64,000 bases of DNA from Lentisphaeria bacterium (GCA_018265615.1 JABLYX010000024.1:1-64000), one strand, 5' to 3'. Positions 41,898-51,550 are shown, counted from the stretch's first letter. Notes: a model not told the origin generated them from the sequence alone. Program-made: numbers and translations.

Positions 41898-43850
41898 TCA
41901 GAGCGGCAGTTTCCGGAAGGAGTGCGCGGGGATGCTCCCTTTCCGGTCTTTGTATTTCCATGCCTGCTCCCGGCCGGTGTAATTGCCGAGGAACAGCGCG
42001 GACTCCCCATCCGGCGCTTTCCAGCAGGAGTGCAGGACGCAGGGGAGGCGTTTCGTCTGAATCCGGCACTCGTCTTCCCGGGTGAAAATCATGCGGCACA
42101 TGAATTCCACCTCTTTCGAGCCGCATTCGAAGCCGTCCGGCGGGAGCATTTCGCCGTCGAACAGGAACTTCCGGTTCTCATGGTAAAATTTCGCCGTATC
42201 CAGGATAAAGCGGTAAGCCTCATGGAACTCCGGATCCCGCCGGATGGAGGGCTTCAGATTGCAGACCATCGGCTGGACGCCCCAGATCACGGGGCGGATC
42301 ATCTCCACGAAGAACTGGTCGGGGTACAGCCTGTGCCACGGCTTCTCATTTTTCCAGCGGTCCTCCGGGGGCCAGAGCGGATCCCAGGGGGTCGTTCCGT
42401 CCGGAGTCGCGTAATTGCCGAACAGCGCGAACGCGCCATGGTAAACCGCCGTGAACAGCGGGATCGGCTCCCGGTCGCCGGTCCCGAGGTGTTCGGCCGA
42501 AACGGAATTGCAGACGATCGCGCCGTCGGCGAGATCCATGTACGCCTCATGCGCACATTCAACGGTCAGCGGATAATCCGGGTTTTCCCGCTTCAGGCGG
42601 CGGAGCAGGGTGCGGTACCCTTTCCCCGAGGCGCCGCCGCCGCCGCGGCCGTGTTTATGGGCCGGATTGTAGCAGCAGTTGTAGGTCGCGTTCCCGATCA
42701 TATCCAGATACTGCCCGCTGAGCCCGGACTCCCGGAGTTTCTTCAGCAGCGCCGACAGCCGGTCGTGAAAAGCCGGGGCCTCTCCGCACATGAAGCCGAG
42801 GCGGTGTCCGTTGTACTTGTTGAATGCATGTGCATACGGCTCCCCGCCGCGCCTGACGACAACCGACTCCGCGCCGCCCTCGGCCCAGGAGCCGCCGTCC
42901 AGGTCCCAGCAGACGCCGTTCACGTAAACCTGGGTGTGGATGCCCTGCTTCGTCAGGCGCCGGACCGCGTTCCTGAAGCACTCCTCTCCCTCACGCGGCG
43001 GCCAGAAATCGGGGTAATCGGTGTCGTAGGGGTTGCTGTGCCACCAGTACCAGTCCAGCGCCACGGGGATTTCCCGGCACTCCGCCTGAAGCTGTTCGAC
43101 CGGCGGCGCGACCTCTCCGGCCGGCCCGCGGTTCCAGACCCAGAGCCCGATTTTCCGCAGCGGGTTCTCCCCGGTCCGGTTGCGGACCCAGGGTTGCCGC
43201 AGCGCCCACGGCCGGTAAAGCCGGGCAGCCTCGAACCAGCCGCCGGAGAACTCGCCGGCACAGCTTTCGTAAGGCAGGCGGAAGCTCTCGCGCGGATGCT
43301 CCCCGAGCTCCATGAAATGGACCGAGGAGCAGGTCAGGCGGCGGCCGTCCGCGGAGATCTCGATCTCCTCGGCCTTGAAGTGCCATTCCGGATCCCGGTG
43401 GTCGATGTAAATGCCTCTCCCCGAATCGCAGAGGGCGGAGAACTGCATGGAAGCGTATCTGATCCTGTTCTTCGAACCCGCGCGGAAACGCGACTCCCCC
43501 CCGTATATGCAGCCCATGTCGAATGCCCCGGAGACGAACTGCGCATTTTCTCCGTACTCCATCTCCAGAATCGGGAAATGGATCTCCTCGACGAATTCGC
43601 CGCCGGAGAAGCCGGAATATCCGAACCCGGCGGCGAACAGCTCCCCTTCGCGGCGCCACTCCGCCTCGACCCTGAATCCGGGCCCGAGCTGCGGGTGTCC
43701 CTGCCAGACGATTTTCAGGAGCCCCGCCTCCTCCTGAACCCGGCGTTCTCCCATCTCCCGGTCCGTGATGAAATGCAGCGGCGCGTGTGCGTCTCCGAGC
43801 CCGAGTTTCCACCCGCCGGAACAGCGCTCCGGAAAGTTCCTGATCCCCAT
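41898..43850 (-). CDS. DUF6259-type glycosidase-like protein
   Basis: A 650-residue protein without signal peptide. An N-terminal beta-sandwich (1-230) precedes a barrel part: LRKIGLWVWNRGPAGEVAPP, then PVALDWYWWHSNPYDTDYPD, LSGQYLDMIGNATYNCCYNP and YPLTVECAHEAYMDLADGAI. This arrangement resembles DUF6259 / GH-like proteins of Lentisphaerota; the likely catalytic acids are the Asp of YLDMIG and the Glu of TVECAH. GGAGG precedes the start. It is divergent from AraC paralogue 1, with site A of the 27-bp element upstream. Substrate unknown. Confidence 0.72.
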   Translation of the reverse strand: MGIRNFPERCSGGWKLGLGDAHAPLHFITDREMGERRVQEEAGLLKIVWQGHPQLGPGFRVEAEWRREGELFAAGFGYSGFSGGEFVEEIHFPILEMEYGENAQFVSGAFDMGCIYGGESRFRAGSKNRIRYASMQFSALCDSGRGIYIDHRDPEWHFKAEEIEISADGRRLTCSSVHFMELGEHPRESFRLPYESCAGEFSGGWFEAARLYRPWALRQPWVRNRTGENPLRKIGLWVWNRGPAGEVAPPVEQLQAECREIPVALDWYWWHSNPYDTDYPDFWPPREGEECFRNAVRRLTKQGIHTQVYVNGVCWDLDGGSWAEGGAESVVVRRGGEPYAHAFNKYNGHRLGFMCGEAPAFHDRLSALLKKLRESGLSGQYLDMIGNATYNCCYNPAHKHGRGGGGASGKGYRTLLRRLKRENPDYPLTVECAHEAYMDLADGAIVCNSVSAEHLGTGDREPIPLFTAVYHGAFALFGNYATPDGTTPWDPLWPPEDRWKNEKPWHRLYPDQFFVEMIRPVIWGVQPMVCNLKPSIRRDPEFHEAYRFILDTAKFYHENRKFLFDGEMLPPDGFECGSKEVEFMCRMIFTREDECRIQTKRLPCVLHSCWKAPDGESALFLGNYTGREQAWKYKDRKGSIPAHSFRKLPL

Positions 43851-43897
43851 GATGTCCGGTCCTCCGTTTTTATGGTTCCATGCATCCTGTTGATTAT

Positions 43898-43961
43898 AAT
43901 ATACCGCCGGTTTCTATTCCGGTTATCGGCCACGGTGCCAAAAAAACAACAATTTCATGCC
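43898..43961 (-). promoter_or_regulatory. AraC-type promoter element, copy A
   Basis: Minus-strand 27-bp element (43935-43961) reading GGCATGAAATT, GTTGTTTT, TTTGGCAC, then 31 bp to the -10 TATATT (43898-43903), preceded by GG. There is no good -35. It stands 85 bp before the DUF6259-type gene. It matches copy B at 26 of 27 positions, and copies C and D in the conserved ends. Confidence 0.75.
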
Positions 43962-44027
43962 GTATGCGGATTGCAATCCGGAATTGACGCTGTACTGTAT
44001 TGCATCGGCAATTCCGGAGGGCGTTCC

Positions 44028-44867
44028 ATGGAAGAGATGAAAAGGGTCAACAATGTCTGGCTGAAAGACATCCGGCGGCGTTTCAAACTGCCGTTCCCGC
44101 TGGAATCGGTCGGCTTCATCGAGGGGCACTGCTATGCGTCGGTGGCGATCCGCGGGAAGCTGGAGCTCTGCATCCGCCTATCTTCCACCTCGGAGTTCGC
44201 CCGGGATCAGCTCGGCGACACGGTCTATGTGAACCGTTTTCCGAACATCTGCCTGAAGCTCCCGGAGGCGCTGCACACATTCACTGTGGACGGCCCCCGC
44301 GACGCGATCTATTTCAAGTATGACCCGTCCCTGGCGGACGCCATGAAAGCCGCCGGGTTCCTGACGCCGCCGCACTGCTGGGAGTTCAGGATGAAGCCGG
44401 AATACTCCCGCATTCTGCGCGAGGTGCGCGAGCTGATGGCCCATTCGCAGGAGTACGGAGTCGCCGACCGCCTCGATCTGCTTGCCATGCAGCTGTTTGA
44501 AGAGCTCCTGTTCCAGCGGGACAGGAAGGAGCAGACGGATTATATGGATGCGAAAATGCAGCGCATCGCCTCCTGTTTTCAGTTGAACTTCCTGGAGGAG
44601 ATCGATTTTGATGGAATCGCGCAGAAGAACGGCCTCTCCCGCAGGAATTTTTTCCGCAACTGGCACCGCTCCTTCAAGCTGACGCCCGCGGCGTACATTC
44701 AGCAGCTGAAGCTGAACGAGGCGCGCCGCCTCCTGCACGAAACGAACATGCCGGTCTGGGAGATCACGAACCTCCTGCGCTTCAGGAACTCCAGCTATTT
44801 CTGCCTCCTGTTCAAGGAGCATTACGGCGTCACCCCGCTCCAGTTCCGGAAGGCGCGGAGCGACTGA
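44028..44867 (+). CDS. AraC family regulator, paralogue 1
   Basis: A 279-residue regulator. The N-terminal 165 residues form a cupin-like sensor (LELCIRLSSTSEFARDQLG). The C-terminal AraC domain reads IDFDGIAQKNGLSRRNFFRN and MPVWEITNLLRFRNSSYFCL, then YGVTPLQFRK. It is a paralogue of the regulator at 58054, sharing CIRLSS in the sensor and the same domain layout. The ATG at 44028 has GGAGG upstream. It lies between two genes or operons that each carry the 27-bp element (copies A and B), so it probably activates the DUF6259-type gene and the pseudopilin-GH5 operon. Confidence 0.9.
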   Translation: MEEMKRVNNVWLKDIRRRFKLPFPLESVGFIEGHCYASVAIRGKLELCIRLSSTSEFARDQLGDTVYVNRFPNICLKLPEALHTFTVDGPRDAIYFKYDPSLADAMKAAGFLTPPHCWEFRMKPEYSRILREVRELMAHSQEYGVADRLDLLAMQLFEELLFQRDRKEQTDYMDAKMQRIASCFQLNFLEEIDFDGIAQKNGLSRRNFFRNWHRSFKLTPAAYIQQLKLNEARRLLHETNMPVWEITNLLRFRNSSYFCLLFKEHYGVTPLQFRKARSD

Positions 44868-44885
44868 CCGGGCCGGGGGAGGGGG

Positions 44886-47786
44886 TCACCGCTTCCAGAG
44901 GTCGTACATATACTGCTTCACGTATTGATTGCCCATGCCGAAGCCGCCGTTCCAGAGATTCCACTGGAATGCGCAGTGCTCAAGCAGTTCGACGACGTCG
45001 CGGGTCCAGAGGAAGGCTCCCTCCGGGGATTTCGCGTTGGCATAGCCGATGACGGAGAATTCGCCGCAGTGCATGGGGATGTTTTTCTCCGCATACGTTT
45101 CGAATGCGGGGAGCATCGCCGCTCCGAGGGTCCACCGGTCGAACCATTCGACGTTGGTCCCGCCGTAATGGATCCGCTTCGCCCAGTCGGTGTGCGGGGC
45201 ATAGCCGGGATAGAAGACGGACGGGTCGGCCGGGTTCCGCGTGGCGCTCTTCTGGTGCGTGAAGGAGTGCGGCGTGTAGAAATGAAAGGTGGCGCACAGA
45301 TTCCGGATTTCCGGCGGCTGATAGTTGAACAGCCCGGAGGGATTTGCGCCGTCCACTCCGGTCACGTAAATCATCGCCTCCGGGTGGTTCCCGGCGATCA
45401 CCTTCGCGCACCGTTCCGCCAGCTCCTTCCAGCGCATCTCGGCTCCCTCCTTGACCCCGAGCTCATTGTAGAGGTCATAGCCGTACACCGCTTTTCTGTA
45501 TTTCGCCCCGATCTGCGACAGGCGGTCCCAGAGGGAGAGGAAGCGCTGTTCGGAGGCCGGATCCGCCGGAAAGCCGGTGTCCCATCTGACCTCATAGAGG
45601 AAATTGTGCGGGTCGACCAGCAGCCGGATATCGTTCTTCTCACAATAGCGGAGGAGCTCCTCATAGCGCTTGAACTTCTCCCCGGGGTCGCCTTTCGCGC
45701 CCAGGTACAGCCTCAGGCTGCCGGCGCCGCGGTCCCGGTGGCCCTGAAGGACGGCGAAGTCGTCGGAGAGGCTGACGTTGACGCCCCGTTTCATCGGGAG
45801 GGTGTTCAGCGTTTCCGGGAGCGTGACGGAGACGGCGTCGCCGTCGGCGTAGCGCAGCATGCCGTACTTCGTCGGATAATTGACCTTCTTCGTTCCCGGG
45901 AGCGGGATGCCGGCAAGGAGCGCGAGCGGAGAGACTGGCGCGATCTTCCTCGGCGCGACCCCCCAGGCGTTCGGGCGGAGCTCGTGGGTATAGCTCCAGG
46001 TGACTTTCCGCCCCTCCACGCTCTCCCGGCAGGCCGCGGGATAGGCCGCGGCGACTCCGGCGAAGAATTCCGCGATGGCGGGCAGCTCCCGGAAGTGGAG
46101 GTTCGGCGGCAGGCGGACGATGCCGACGTAGGATTTCTTCCGGAGCTTCAGGATGAATCTGCCGCCGGCGAATCCCGCCTCCACGGGGCGCTCGCCCGGG
46201 AGCAGGATCAGGTTCCAGCCGGAGGCGGAGTGAAGCTGGAGCCACGGACGGCCGACCTCCTCCGGGTCGATGGGCTGCATTCCGGCGGAGGCGGCGGGAG
46301 CGGCCTCCGGGGGATTATCCTTATAATCCATCAGCGCGCTCGCGATGACCTCCGGCTGATGCTTTCCCGGTTTCCCGAAGCGGATGCTGCGCGAGAGCCC
46401 CCCGGGGGAGAGATAGGAGAGCCGGTCCGGCGGGGAGGAGAAGCCCGACAGCACCAGCGTATCCGTGCCGGCGACGTCGATCAGGGGAACGAGTACGCTG
46501 AAGCTGATCTCCCGGTCCGGCAGTTTCCATTTCGTCCCGGTCCAGGAGCGCTCCGCCGTCACATGCGGCATCGGCTCCGAAAAGCGGGTCTCGAAGAAAT
46601 TCGGGTCGGCGCCGTGTGTGTTGGCGATCGAAACCGCCGGATCCTGCGCCGCGTTGAAGCGGAAGCCGTCCTGCCAGATGATGCACCACGGGTTCGGTTC
46701 ACAGGTGAGCACCCCTTCCGGATGCTTGATGAACCCCTGCCAGGTGAAGGATTTGATCCAGGAATACGGGTTGTACTTCACCAGCGGCATCCACGAGTCG
46801 CTCTCCCTGAACGCGGTTTTCAATTCCGGGAACATGGCGCGGACGCCGGCGGCGTCGCACGCATTCAATTTTTCCCACGCGCGGCTCATGAGTTTCCGGA
46901 GCGCCTCATCCTCCTCCGGCTTGTGGTTCAGCATATCCTGCAGGGAGACGAGCAGACTGCGTGCGTCGAGGAGATTTTCGATCACCGTGAGTTTTTCCCC
47001 GTCGAGCTTCGGGTCGTTGAGTTTTTCCAGAAGCTTCTCCGTCCGGAACTGCGGCTCCATCGGGGGCGCGAGGATGCGCAGATACTGCTCCCGCTTCAAC
47101 TGCACGAGGTCGGCGGGCCGCTTCAGCTCGACCTTCTGCGGGGCGATGCGGACCGTCCCGGAGTAGAGCCGCCCGGTGGGGTTTTCCGTGAAAGGCATAT
47201 TGGCGCGGATGTTCCAGGTCTTCGCCTTTGCGCTGCTCCAGAGCGAAAGGACGCATTTGCCGGAGACGAATTCGATTCCCATCTGGAACGGTTCCAGCAG
47301 AATCCGGTCCCCGCTCTGCCAGAAGTTCGAGGCGCTGAAGCGGGAGACTGCGGGGCCCATCCGGAGAAGCCCGTCTTCGTAAGCGCCGTAACTGCCGCTG
47401 AAATGGAGCTGCATGGGCAGGTTGTTCTGCGTCTTCAGTTCCGGGGGGATCCCGCAGGAGAGCCGTATCTCCAGGGCGCCCTCCTTCCGGCTGACCGTTC
47501 CAGAGAAGGGCAGCAGCGTTTTTCCCGCTTTCAGCTTGCCGGACAGCTCGATCCGGTCCGGATCCGTTTTTTCCGTTTTGAGCTCCGCTGCGTTCACCTG
47601 AGTATGGAAACGCCAGTTCGGAAGCACCACGCACGCGGAAACGGCGAACCGCCCGCCGTCCTTCGACTCCACCGCAATCGAACCGTCGTCCCCGACGACG
47701 CATTTCCCCGCATCGAACGCGAGCTCCGCAGAGGCGGACGCGGCCAGGCAGAGGCAGGCGAGAAACAGGACCGATACTTTTTTCAT
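44886..47786 (-). CDS. Secreted GH5-like glycosidase with large N-terminal region
   Basis: A 966-residue exported protein (signal peptide, KKVSVLFLACLCLAASASA). The first 620 residues are beta-rich and unassigned. The C-terminal 320 residues are a GH5-like barrel: YGYDLYNELGVKEGAEMRWK holds the acid/base Glu (NE) and IPMHCGEFSVIGYANAKSP the nucleophile Glu. AAAGGAG precedes the ATG at 47786. It is 11 bp after the pseudopilin gene, as the second gene of that operon. Cellulase or mannanase activity is possible; the substrate is not proven. Confidence 0.82.
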   Translation of the reverse strand: MKKVSVLFLACLCLAASASAELAFDAGKCVVGDDGSIAVESKDGGRFAVSACVVLPNWRFHTQVNAAELKTEKTDPDRIELSGKLKAGKTLLPFSGTVSRKEGALEIRLSCGIPPELKTQNNLPMQLHFSGSYGAYEDGLLRMGPAVSRFSASNFWQSGDRILLEPFQMGIEFVSGKCVLSLWSSAKAKTWNIRANMPFTENPTGRLYSGTVRIAPQKVELKRPADLVQLKREQYLRILAPPMEPQFRTEKLLEKLNDPKLDGEKLTVIENLLDARSLLVSLQDMLNHKPEEDEALRKLMSRAWEKLNACDAAGVRAMFPELKTAFRESDSWMPLVKYNPYSWIKSFTWQGFIKHPEGVLTCEPNPWCIIWQDGFRFNAAQDPAVSIANTHGADPNFFETRFSEPMPHVTAERSWTGTKWKLPDREISFSVLVPLIDVAGTDTLVLSGFSSPPDRLSYLSPGGLSRSIRFGKPGKHQPEVIASALMDYKDNPPEAAPAASAGMQPIDPEEVGRPWLQLHSASGWNLILLPGERPVEAGFAGGRFILKLRKKSYVGIVRLPPNLHFRELPAIAEFFAGVAAAYPAACRESVEGRKVTWSYTHELRPNAWGVAPRKIAPVSPLALLAGIPLPGTKKVNYPTKYGMLRYADGDAVSVTLPETLNTLPMKRGVNVSLSDDFAVLQGHRDRGAGSLRLYLGAKGDPGEKFKRYEELLRYCEKNDIRLLVDPHNFLYEVRWDTGFPADPASEQRFLSLWDRLSQIGAKYRKAVYGYDLYNELGVKEGAEMRWKELAERCAKVIAGNHPEAMIYVTGVDGANPSGLFNYQPPEIRNLCATFHFYTPHSFTHQKSATRNPADPSVFYPGYAPHTDWAKRIHYGGTNVEWFDRWTLGAAMLPAFETYAEKNIPMHCGEFSVIGYANAKSPEGAFLWTRDVVELLEHCAFQWNLWNGGFGMGNQYVKQYMYDLWKR

Positions 47787-47797
47787 GGCAACTCCTT

Positions 47798-48433
47798 TCA
47801 TTGGGTAACGGTGAGCGCTGTTCTCACCGCTTTGAAATCCGGATAACGGCAGGCGGAGGCGTTCCCCGCGAGGTACACCGCGACCGCGTCCTTCCTGACA
47901 TGCCGCCAGCCGACCCACGCCTCAAGCTGCGCGTCGCCTGCCCACTGGTTCGAGGCGTGCCACCCGCTGTAGAAGGTCATGTCGATCATCAGGAGCGTCC
48001 GGGCCGGGTTCCTGATCTTCTGCGCCCGCTTTCCCGTCAGCCCGGCATTGCTGCCGTAGGTGCAGTGATTTCTGTACTCAGTCAGCGGGTCCGTGACGAA
48101 CTCCGTCGCCGGGCAGCGCCAGATGGAATTCTTTCTGTTCTGCTCCTGGGTGCTGTTCGGCGCGAGCTGTGATTTATAGCCGGTCTCTCCGGTGGCATAG
48201 GTCATCTTGACATTCGGCATCCGGTCGTCGTTCTCCGAAAAATACTGTGTCCAGACGAGTCCGAGCTGCTTCAGGTTGTTCAGGCAGTGTACCTGGACGG
48301 ATCTTGCCCGCGCCGCATTCAGGGCGGGGAGGAGGAGCGCCGCAAGGATGGCGATGATCGCAATAACGATCAGAAGTTCAATCAATGTAAACTTTCTCTC
48401 ATCTTCCGATGGATCCCGATACTTCCGCATCAT
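47798..48433 (-). CDS. Pseudopilin-like protein (prepilin N-terminus)
   Basis: A 211-residue protein with the prepilin signature KFTLIELLIVIAIIAILAAL after a short leader, one membrane helix and a pilin-like domain. At the C-terminus the usual H-X9-DG is degenerate (HVRKDAVAVYLAGN), so this member lacks the DG pair. I prefer the ATG at 48433, with AGGGGAG 6 bases upstream; 48439 abuts the site and 48430 is the next codon. It leads a two-gene operon with the GH5-like gene and carries copy B of the 27-bp element far upstream. Confidence 0.85.
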   Translation of the reverse strand: MMRKYRDPSEDERKFTLIELLIVIAIIAILAALLLPALNAARARSVQVHCLNNLKQLGLVWTQYFSENDDRMPNVKMTYATGETGYKSQLAPNSTQEQNRKNSIWRCPATEFVTDPLTEYRNHCTYGSNAGLTGKRAQKIRNPARTLLMIDMTFYSGWHASNQWAGDAQLEAWVGWRHVRKDAVAVYLAGNASACRYPDFKAVRTALTVTQ

Positions 48434-48568
48434 ACTCATCTCCCCTCAGTTGTTTTTATGGCCGCTCGAAGGACCTGGAAATGCGCGGACGGCGCATCCG
48501 GCTTTGCGGGAATTTTCCGGCGGAATGCCGGAGCGCCCGTTTTTATGTTTCAATGCACCCTGCTATAT

Positions 48569-48632
48569 ATTATACCACGGTTTTCTGTCCGGCTTATCGG
48601 ATTCTGTGCCAAAAAAACAATAATTTCATGCC
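48569..48632 (-). promoter_or_regulatory. AraC-type promoter element, copy B
   Basis: Minus-strand 27-bp element (48606-48632) reading GGCATGAAATT, ATTGTTTT, TTTGGCAC, then exactly 31 bp to the -10 TATAAT (48569-48574), again preceded by GG. The transcript leader to the pseudopilin start is about 130 bases. Downstream text (GCATTGAAACATAAAAACGG) resembles the leader after copy A, so a promoter segment was duplicated, not just the binding site. The rest of the 48434-48771 gap holds this leader and the rightward promoter and no gene I can support. Confidence 0.75.
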
Positions 48633-48685
48633 GGGGCGCAGAAGGGTGCTTCCGGCTCCCTTTGCATGAAAAAGAAAGGAATCAC

Positions 48686-48721
48686 TTGAAAGTGAGAACA
48701 GAACGCATATATTACCGGTAA
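48686..48721 (+). promoter_or_regulatory. Mannitol-dehydrogenase operon promoter with palindrome
   Basis: -35 TTGAAA (48686-48691), 16-bp spacer, -10 TATATT (48708-48713). The 10-bp palindrome TTACCGGTAA (48712-48721) overlaps the -10 and has the central CG usual in LacI-type operators. Confidence 0.5.
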
Positions 48722-48771
48722 GGCCCCTGCGCCGCTGTTGCCGGGACCGTAACCGCGAAAGGAAATTTGCG

Positions 48772-50220
48772 ATGAATACGATCAGAGAATTCGGGTACAA
48801 CCGTCGTGAGGTCAAAGCCGGCATCGCTCATATCGGCGTCGGGAATTTCCACCGGGCCCATGAGGAGTACTGCACCAATCTGCTGCTCGAAGAGCCTGAT
48901 CAGCGCAACTGGGGAATCTGCGGCGTCGCCCTGCTGCCGTCGGATGAGCCGCTGGTGAAGGCCCTGCGCGGACAGCAGGGGGAGTATACCCTGACCGTCT
49001 GCGGGCGGGACGGGCACGACGAGGTGTTCCGGATCGGCTCCCTCGTCGAGCTGCTGTGGAGCGTGGAGTCGCCGGAGGCGGTCATCGCGAAGCTGGCCGA
49101 CCCCGCCGTTAAAATCATCACGATGACCATCACCGAGGGCGGGTATAATATCGATAAATCGACCGGCGAATTCATCCTCGCGGATGAGGCCGTGCGGCAC
49201 GACCTGAAGAATCCGGCCGCGCCCGTGACGGTGTTCGGCTTTGTCGCCGCGGGGCTGCGCCGCCGCATGGAGACGGGCGCCGGCCCGGTCACGATCCTCT
49301 CCTGCGACAACCTTCAGCACAACGGAAACACCGCCCGGCGCGCCTTTACGGCGTTCATCGGGGCGCAGGATCAGGCGCTGGCCGCATGGGTGAAAGAGAA
49401 TGTGACGTTCCCGAACTCCATGGTGGACCGCATCACTCCGGCGGTGCGTCCCGCCGACCGGGAGCGCCTGAACGCCGCCAACGGGACTGACGACGCGGCT
49501 CCGGTCTTCTGCGAAGATTTCATCCAGTGGGTCATCGAGGACCGGTTCGCCGCCGGCCGCCCCGCCTGGGAACGGGCCGGTGTGGAATTCACCGACGACG
49601 TGACGGCGTTTGAGAATATGAAGCTCAGTCTGCTGAATGCGTCGCATACGCTGCTTTCCTATCCGGCGTTCCTCTCCGGCTACCGCAAGGTGGACGACGC
49701 CATGCATGACGAACGGTTCGCCCGCTACCTGCGCGATTTCATGGACAGGGACGTCACGCCGTATGTCCCGGCCCCGGGGACGGTTGACCTGGAGCTGTAC
49801 AAAAAGACGCTGATCGAACGGTTCGGGAACCGTTCCGTGAGCGACCAGCTCGCGCGGCTGTGTTTCGACGGCGTCTCCAAGATCCCGGTCTACGTGATGC
49901 CGAATCTGGGGAAAATGCTGCGGGACGGCGCGGATCTGACGCGCGTCGCCTTTTTCGCCGCCGTTTACCGCCGCTACCTGAAGGGCGCGGCCGATGACAG
50001 AGGCGCGGCCTACACCGTGGATGAGCCGCACCTGACGGATGACGACCGCCGCCTGATCGCCGGCGATGATCCGGTCGCGTTCCTGGGGCTGTCGCCGTTC
50101 GCTTCGGCCGATCTGCGCGGGAATGCCGATTTCGTCGGGCTCTACCTGAAGATGGTTGCCGGGCTGGAGGCGAAGGGGACGCTGCCGGTTCTCGAATCGA
50201 TCCTGGCACGGCGCTCCTGA
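48772..50220 (+). CDS. Mannitol dehydrogenase family protein (fructuronate reductase-like)
   Basis: A 482-residue NAD-dependent polyol dehydrogenase. An N-terminal Rossmann domain begins HIGVGNFHRAHEEYCTNLLL. The catalytic Lys-Asn-His motif is in MKLSLLNASHTLLSYPAFLS. Members interconvert mannitol/fructose, tagaturonate or fructuronate/mannonate; UxuB-type is possible. AAAGGA precedes the start. It is 13 bp upstream of a FucP-like sugar transporter gene, so the pair imports and oxidises or reduces a hexose-like substrate. Confidence 0.88.
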   Translation: MNTIREFGYNRREVKAGIAHIGVGNFHRAHEEYCTNLLLEEPDQRNWGICGVALLPSDEPLVKALRGQQGEYTLTVCGRDGHDEVFRIGSLVELLWSVESPEAVIAKLADPAVKIITMTITEGGYNIDKSTGEFILADEAVRHDLKNPAAPVTVFGFVAAGLRRRMETGAGPVTILSCDNLQHNGNTARRAFTAFIGAQDQALAAWVKENVTFPNSMVDRITPAVRPADRERLNAANGTDDAAPVFCEDFIQWVIEDRFAAGRPAWERAGVEFTDDVTAFENMKLSLLNASHTLLSYPAFLSGYRKVDDAMHDERFARYLRDFMDRDVTPYVPAPGTVDLELYKKTLIERFGNRSVSDQLARLCFDGVSKIPVYVMPNLGKMLRDGADLTRVAFFAAVYRRYLKGAADDRGAAYTVDEPHLTDDDRRLIAGDDPVAFLGLSPFASADLRGNADFVGLYLKMVAGLEAKGTLPVLESILARRS

Positions 50221-50233
50221 AAGGGCGGCCGCC

Positions 50234-51550
50234 ATGGAGACGCGCAGCGCAAACAAGCTGGGCCCGTTTGTCGTCCTGACGTTCATCTATTTCATTGTCG
50301 GGTTCCTTACGACCGTCAACGGGCAGTGCCAGGGGCCGCTCAAAACCGCCTTTCTGGCGGATGCCGGTTCCCTGAAAAATACATTCATCACCCTGATTTC
50401 CTTCTTTTTCTTTCTGGGATATCTGGTGAACAGCCCGCTCGGCGGGCGATGGATCAACCGGGCCGGTTACAAGCGCACGCTGCTGCGCGCGCTCGGCGTC
50501 ATGATTGCCGGGCTGGTCATGTTTTTCACTTCATCGTGGTTTACCGTCGCGTTTCCCTCGGCGACCGTCACGCTCGGCCCGGCCCATGTCCCCGGCGGAT
50601 ATTTCATCTTCCTCGCCGGCTCGTTCCTGATGGGGACCGCGGCGGCGCTGTCGCAGGTGGTCATCAACCCGTATGTGGCCGCTTACGACCTGCCGGGGAC
50701 GCAGGCGGTGCAGCGGATGAATATCGTGTGCGCCGTCAATTCGGTCGGCACGATGATCGCCCCGTTTTTCGTCACCACGCTGATTTTCGGCGGGCGGGCG
50801 GTGGAGGAGGTCGAGGTGCGCCAGCTGATGGTTCCGTTCATGCTGCTGGCCGCTTTCGTTGTGATTACGACGCTGGTGACGGTGCGGCTGCGCATTCCCG
50901 ACCTGATGAATACGCGGGCGGCGGAGGGAGAGCGGCTCGAACGCAGCATCTGGTCGTTCCGCCACTTCAAGCTCGGGGTCGTCGCGATCTTCTTCTACGT
51001 CGGCGCGGAGGTGGCGGTCGGGGCCAACATCAATCTGCACGCCCTTGAGATGATCGGCAGCGGGGATTCATTGAGCTTTTTCGGGCGGCGGCACCTGATG
51101 ATCGGCGATCTCGACCTCGGGATCCCGGCGCTGCTGGCCACGATCTACTGGGGCGGCATGATGCTCGGGCGCATGGTTTCCAGCACGATGAGCCGGATAT
51201 CGCCGCGCATCCAGCTGACGGTCACGACCATTGCGGCCGCGCTGCTGATGGCCGTCGCCATACTCTCCGACAACCTCTGGCTGATGGCGTTCGTCGGGCT
51301 TTTCCAGTCCGTGATGTGGAGCTGCATCTTCACGCTGGCGGTCAAGGGGCTCGACAAATACACCGCCAGGGCGTCCGGTATTTTCATGATGGGCGTCTTC
51401 GGCGGTGCGGTTTTTCCCGTCCTGCAGGGGGTGGCCGCCGACCTGCTCGGGTCGTGGCGCTGGACGTGGGGCATCGTGATCCTGTGTGAACTCGTGATGC
51501 TCTTTTATGCCCTGGCCGGTTCCCGCATCAGGGAGGAAGAGCCGGTTTGA
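50234..51550 (+). CDS. FucP-like MFS sugar transporter
   Basis: A 438-residue protein with about 12 membrane segments. The N-terminal part (FIYFIVGFLTTVNGQCQGPL) matches the L-fucose/hexose:proton symporter branch, with a paired C-terminal half (LWLMAFVGLFQSVMWSCIFT, then YTARASGIFMMGVFGGAVFP). It is 13 bp after the dehydrogenase gene. The ATG at 50234 is chosen because the longer reading from 50156 lies inside the upstream gene. The sugar is unknown, but one feeding the dehydrogenase is likely. Confidence 0.87.
   Translation: METRSANKLGPFVVLTFIYFIVGFLTTVNGQCQGPLKTAFLADAGSLKNTFITLISFFFFLGYLVNSPLGGRWINRAGYKRTLLRALGVMIAGLVMFFTSSWFTVAFPSATVTLGPAHVPGGYFIFLAGSFLMGTAAALSQVVINPYVAAYDLPGTQAVQRMNIVCAVNSVGTMIAPFFVTTLIFGGRAVEEVEVRQLMVPFMLLAAFVVITTLVTVRLRIPDLMNTRAAEGERLERSIWSFRHFKLGVVAIFFYVGAEVAVGANINLHALEMIGSGDSLSFFGRRHLMIGDLDLGIPALLATIYWGGMMLGRMVSSTMSRISPRIQLTVTTIAAALLMAVAILSDNLWLMAFVGLFQSVMWSCIFTLAVKGLDKYTARASGIFMMGVFGGAVFPVLQGVAADLLGSWRWTWGIVILCELVMLFYALAGSRIREEEPV

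Noticed and set aside
41724..44027. N-terminal extension of the AraC paralogue 1 frame to 1047 codons
   Set aside because: The extension is antisense to the DUF6259-type gene. The AraC domain layout and GGAGG fix the start at 44028.
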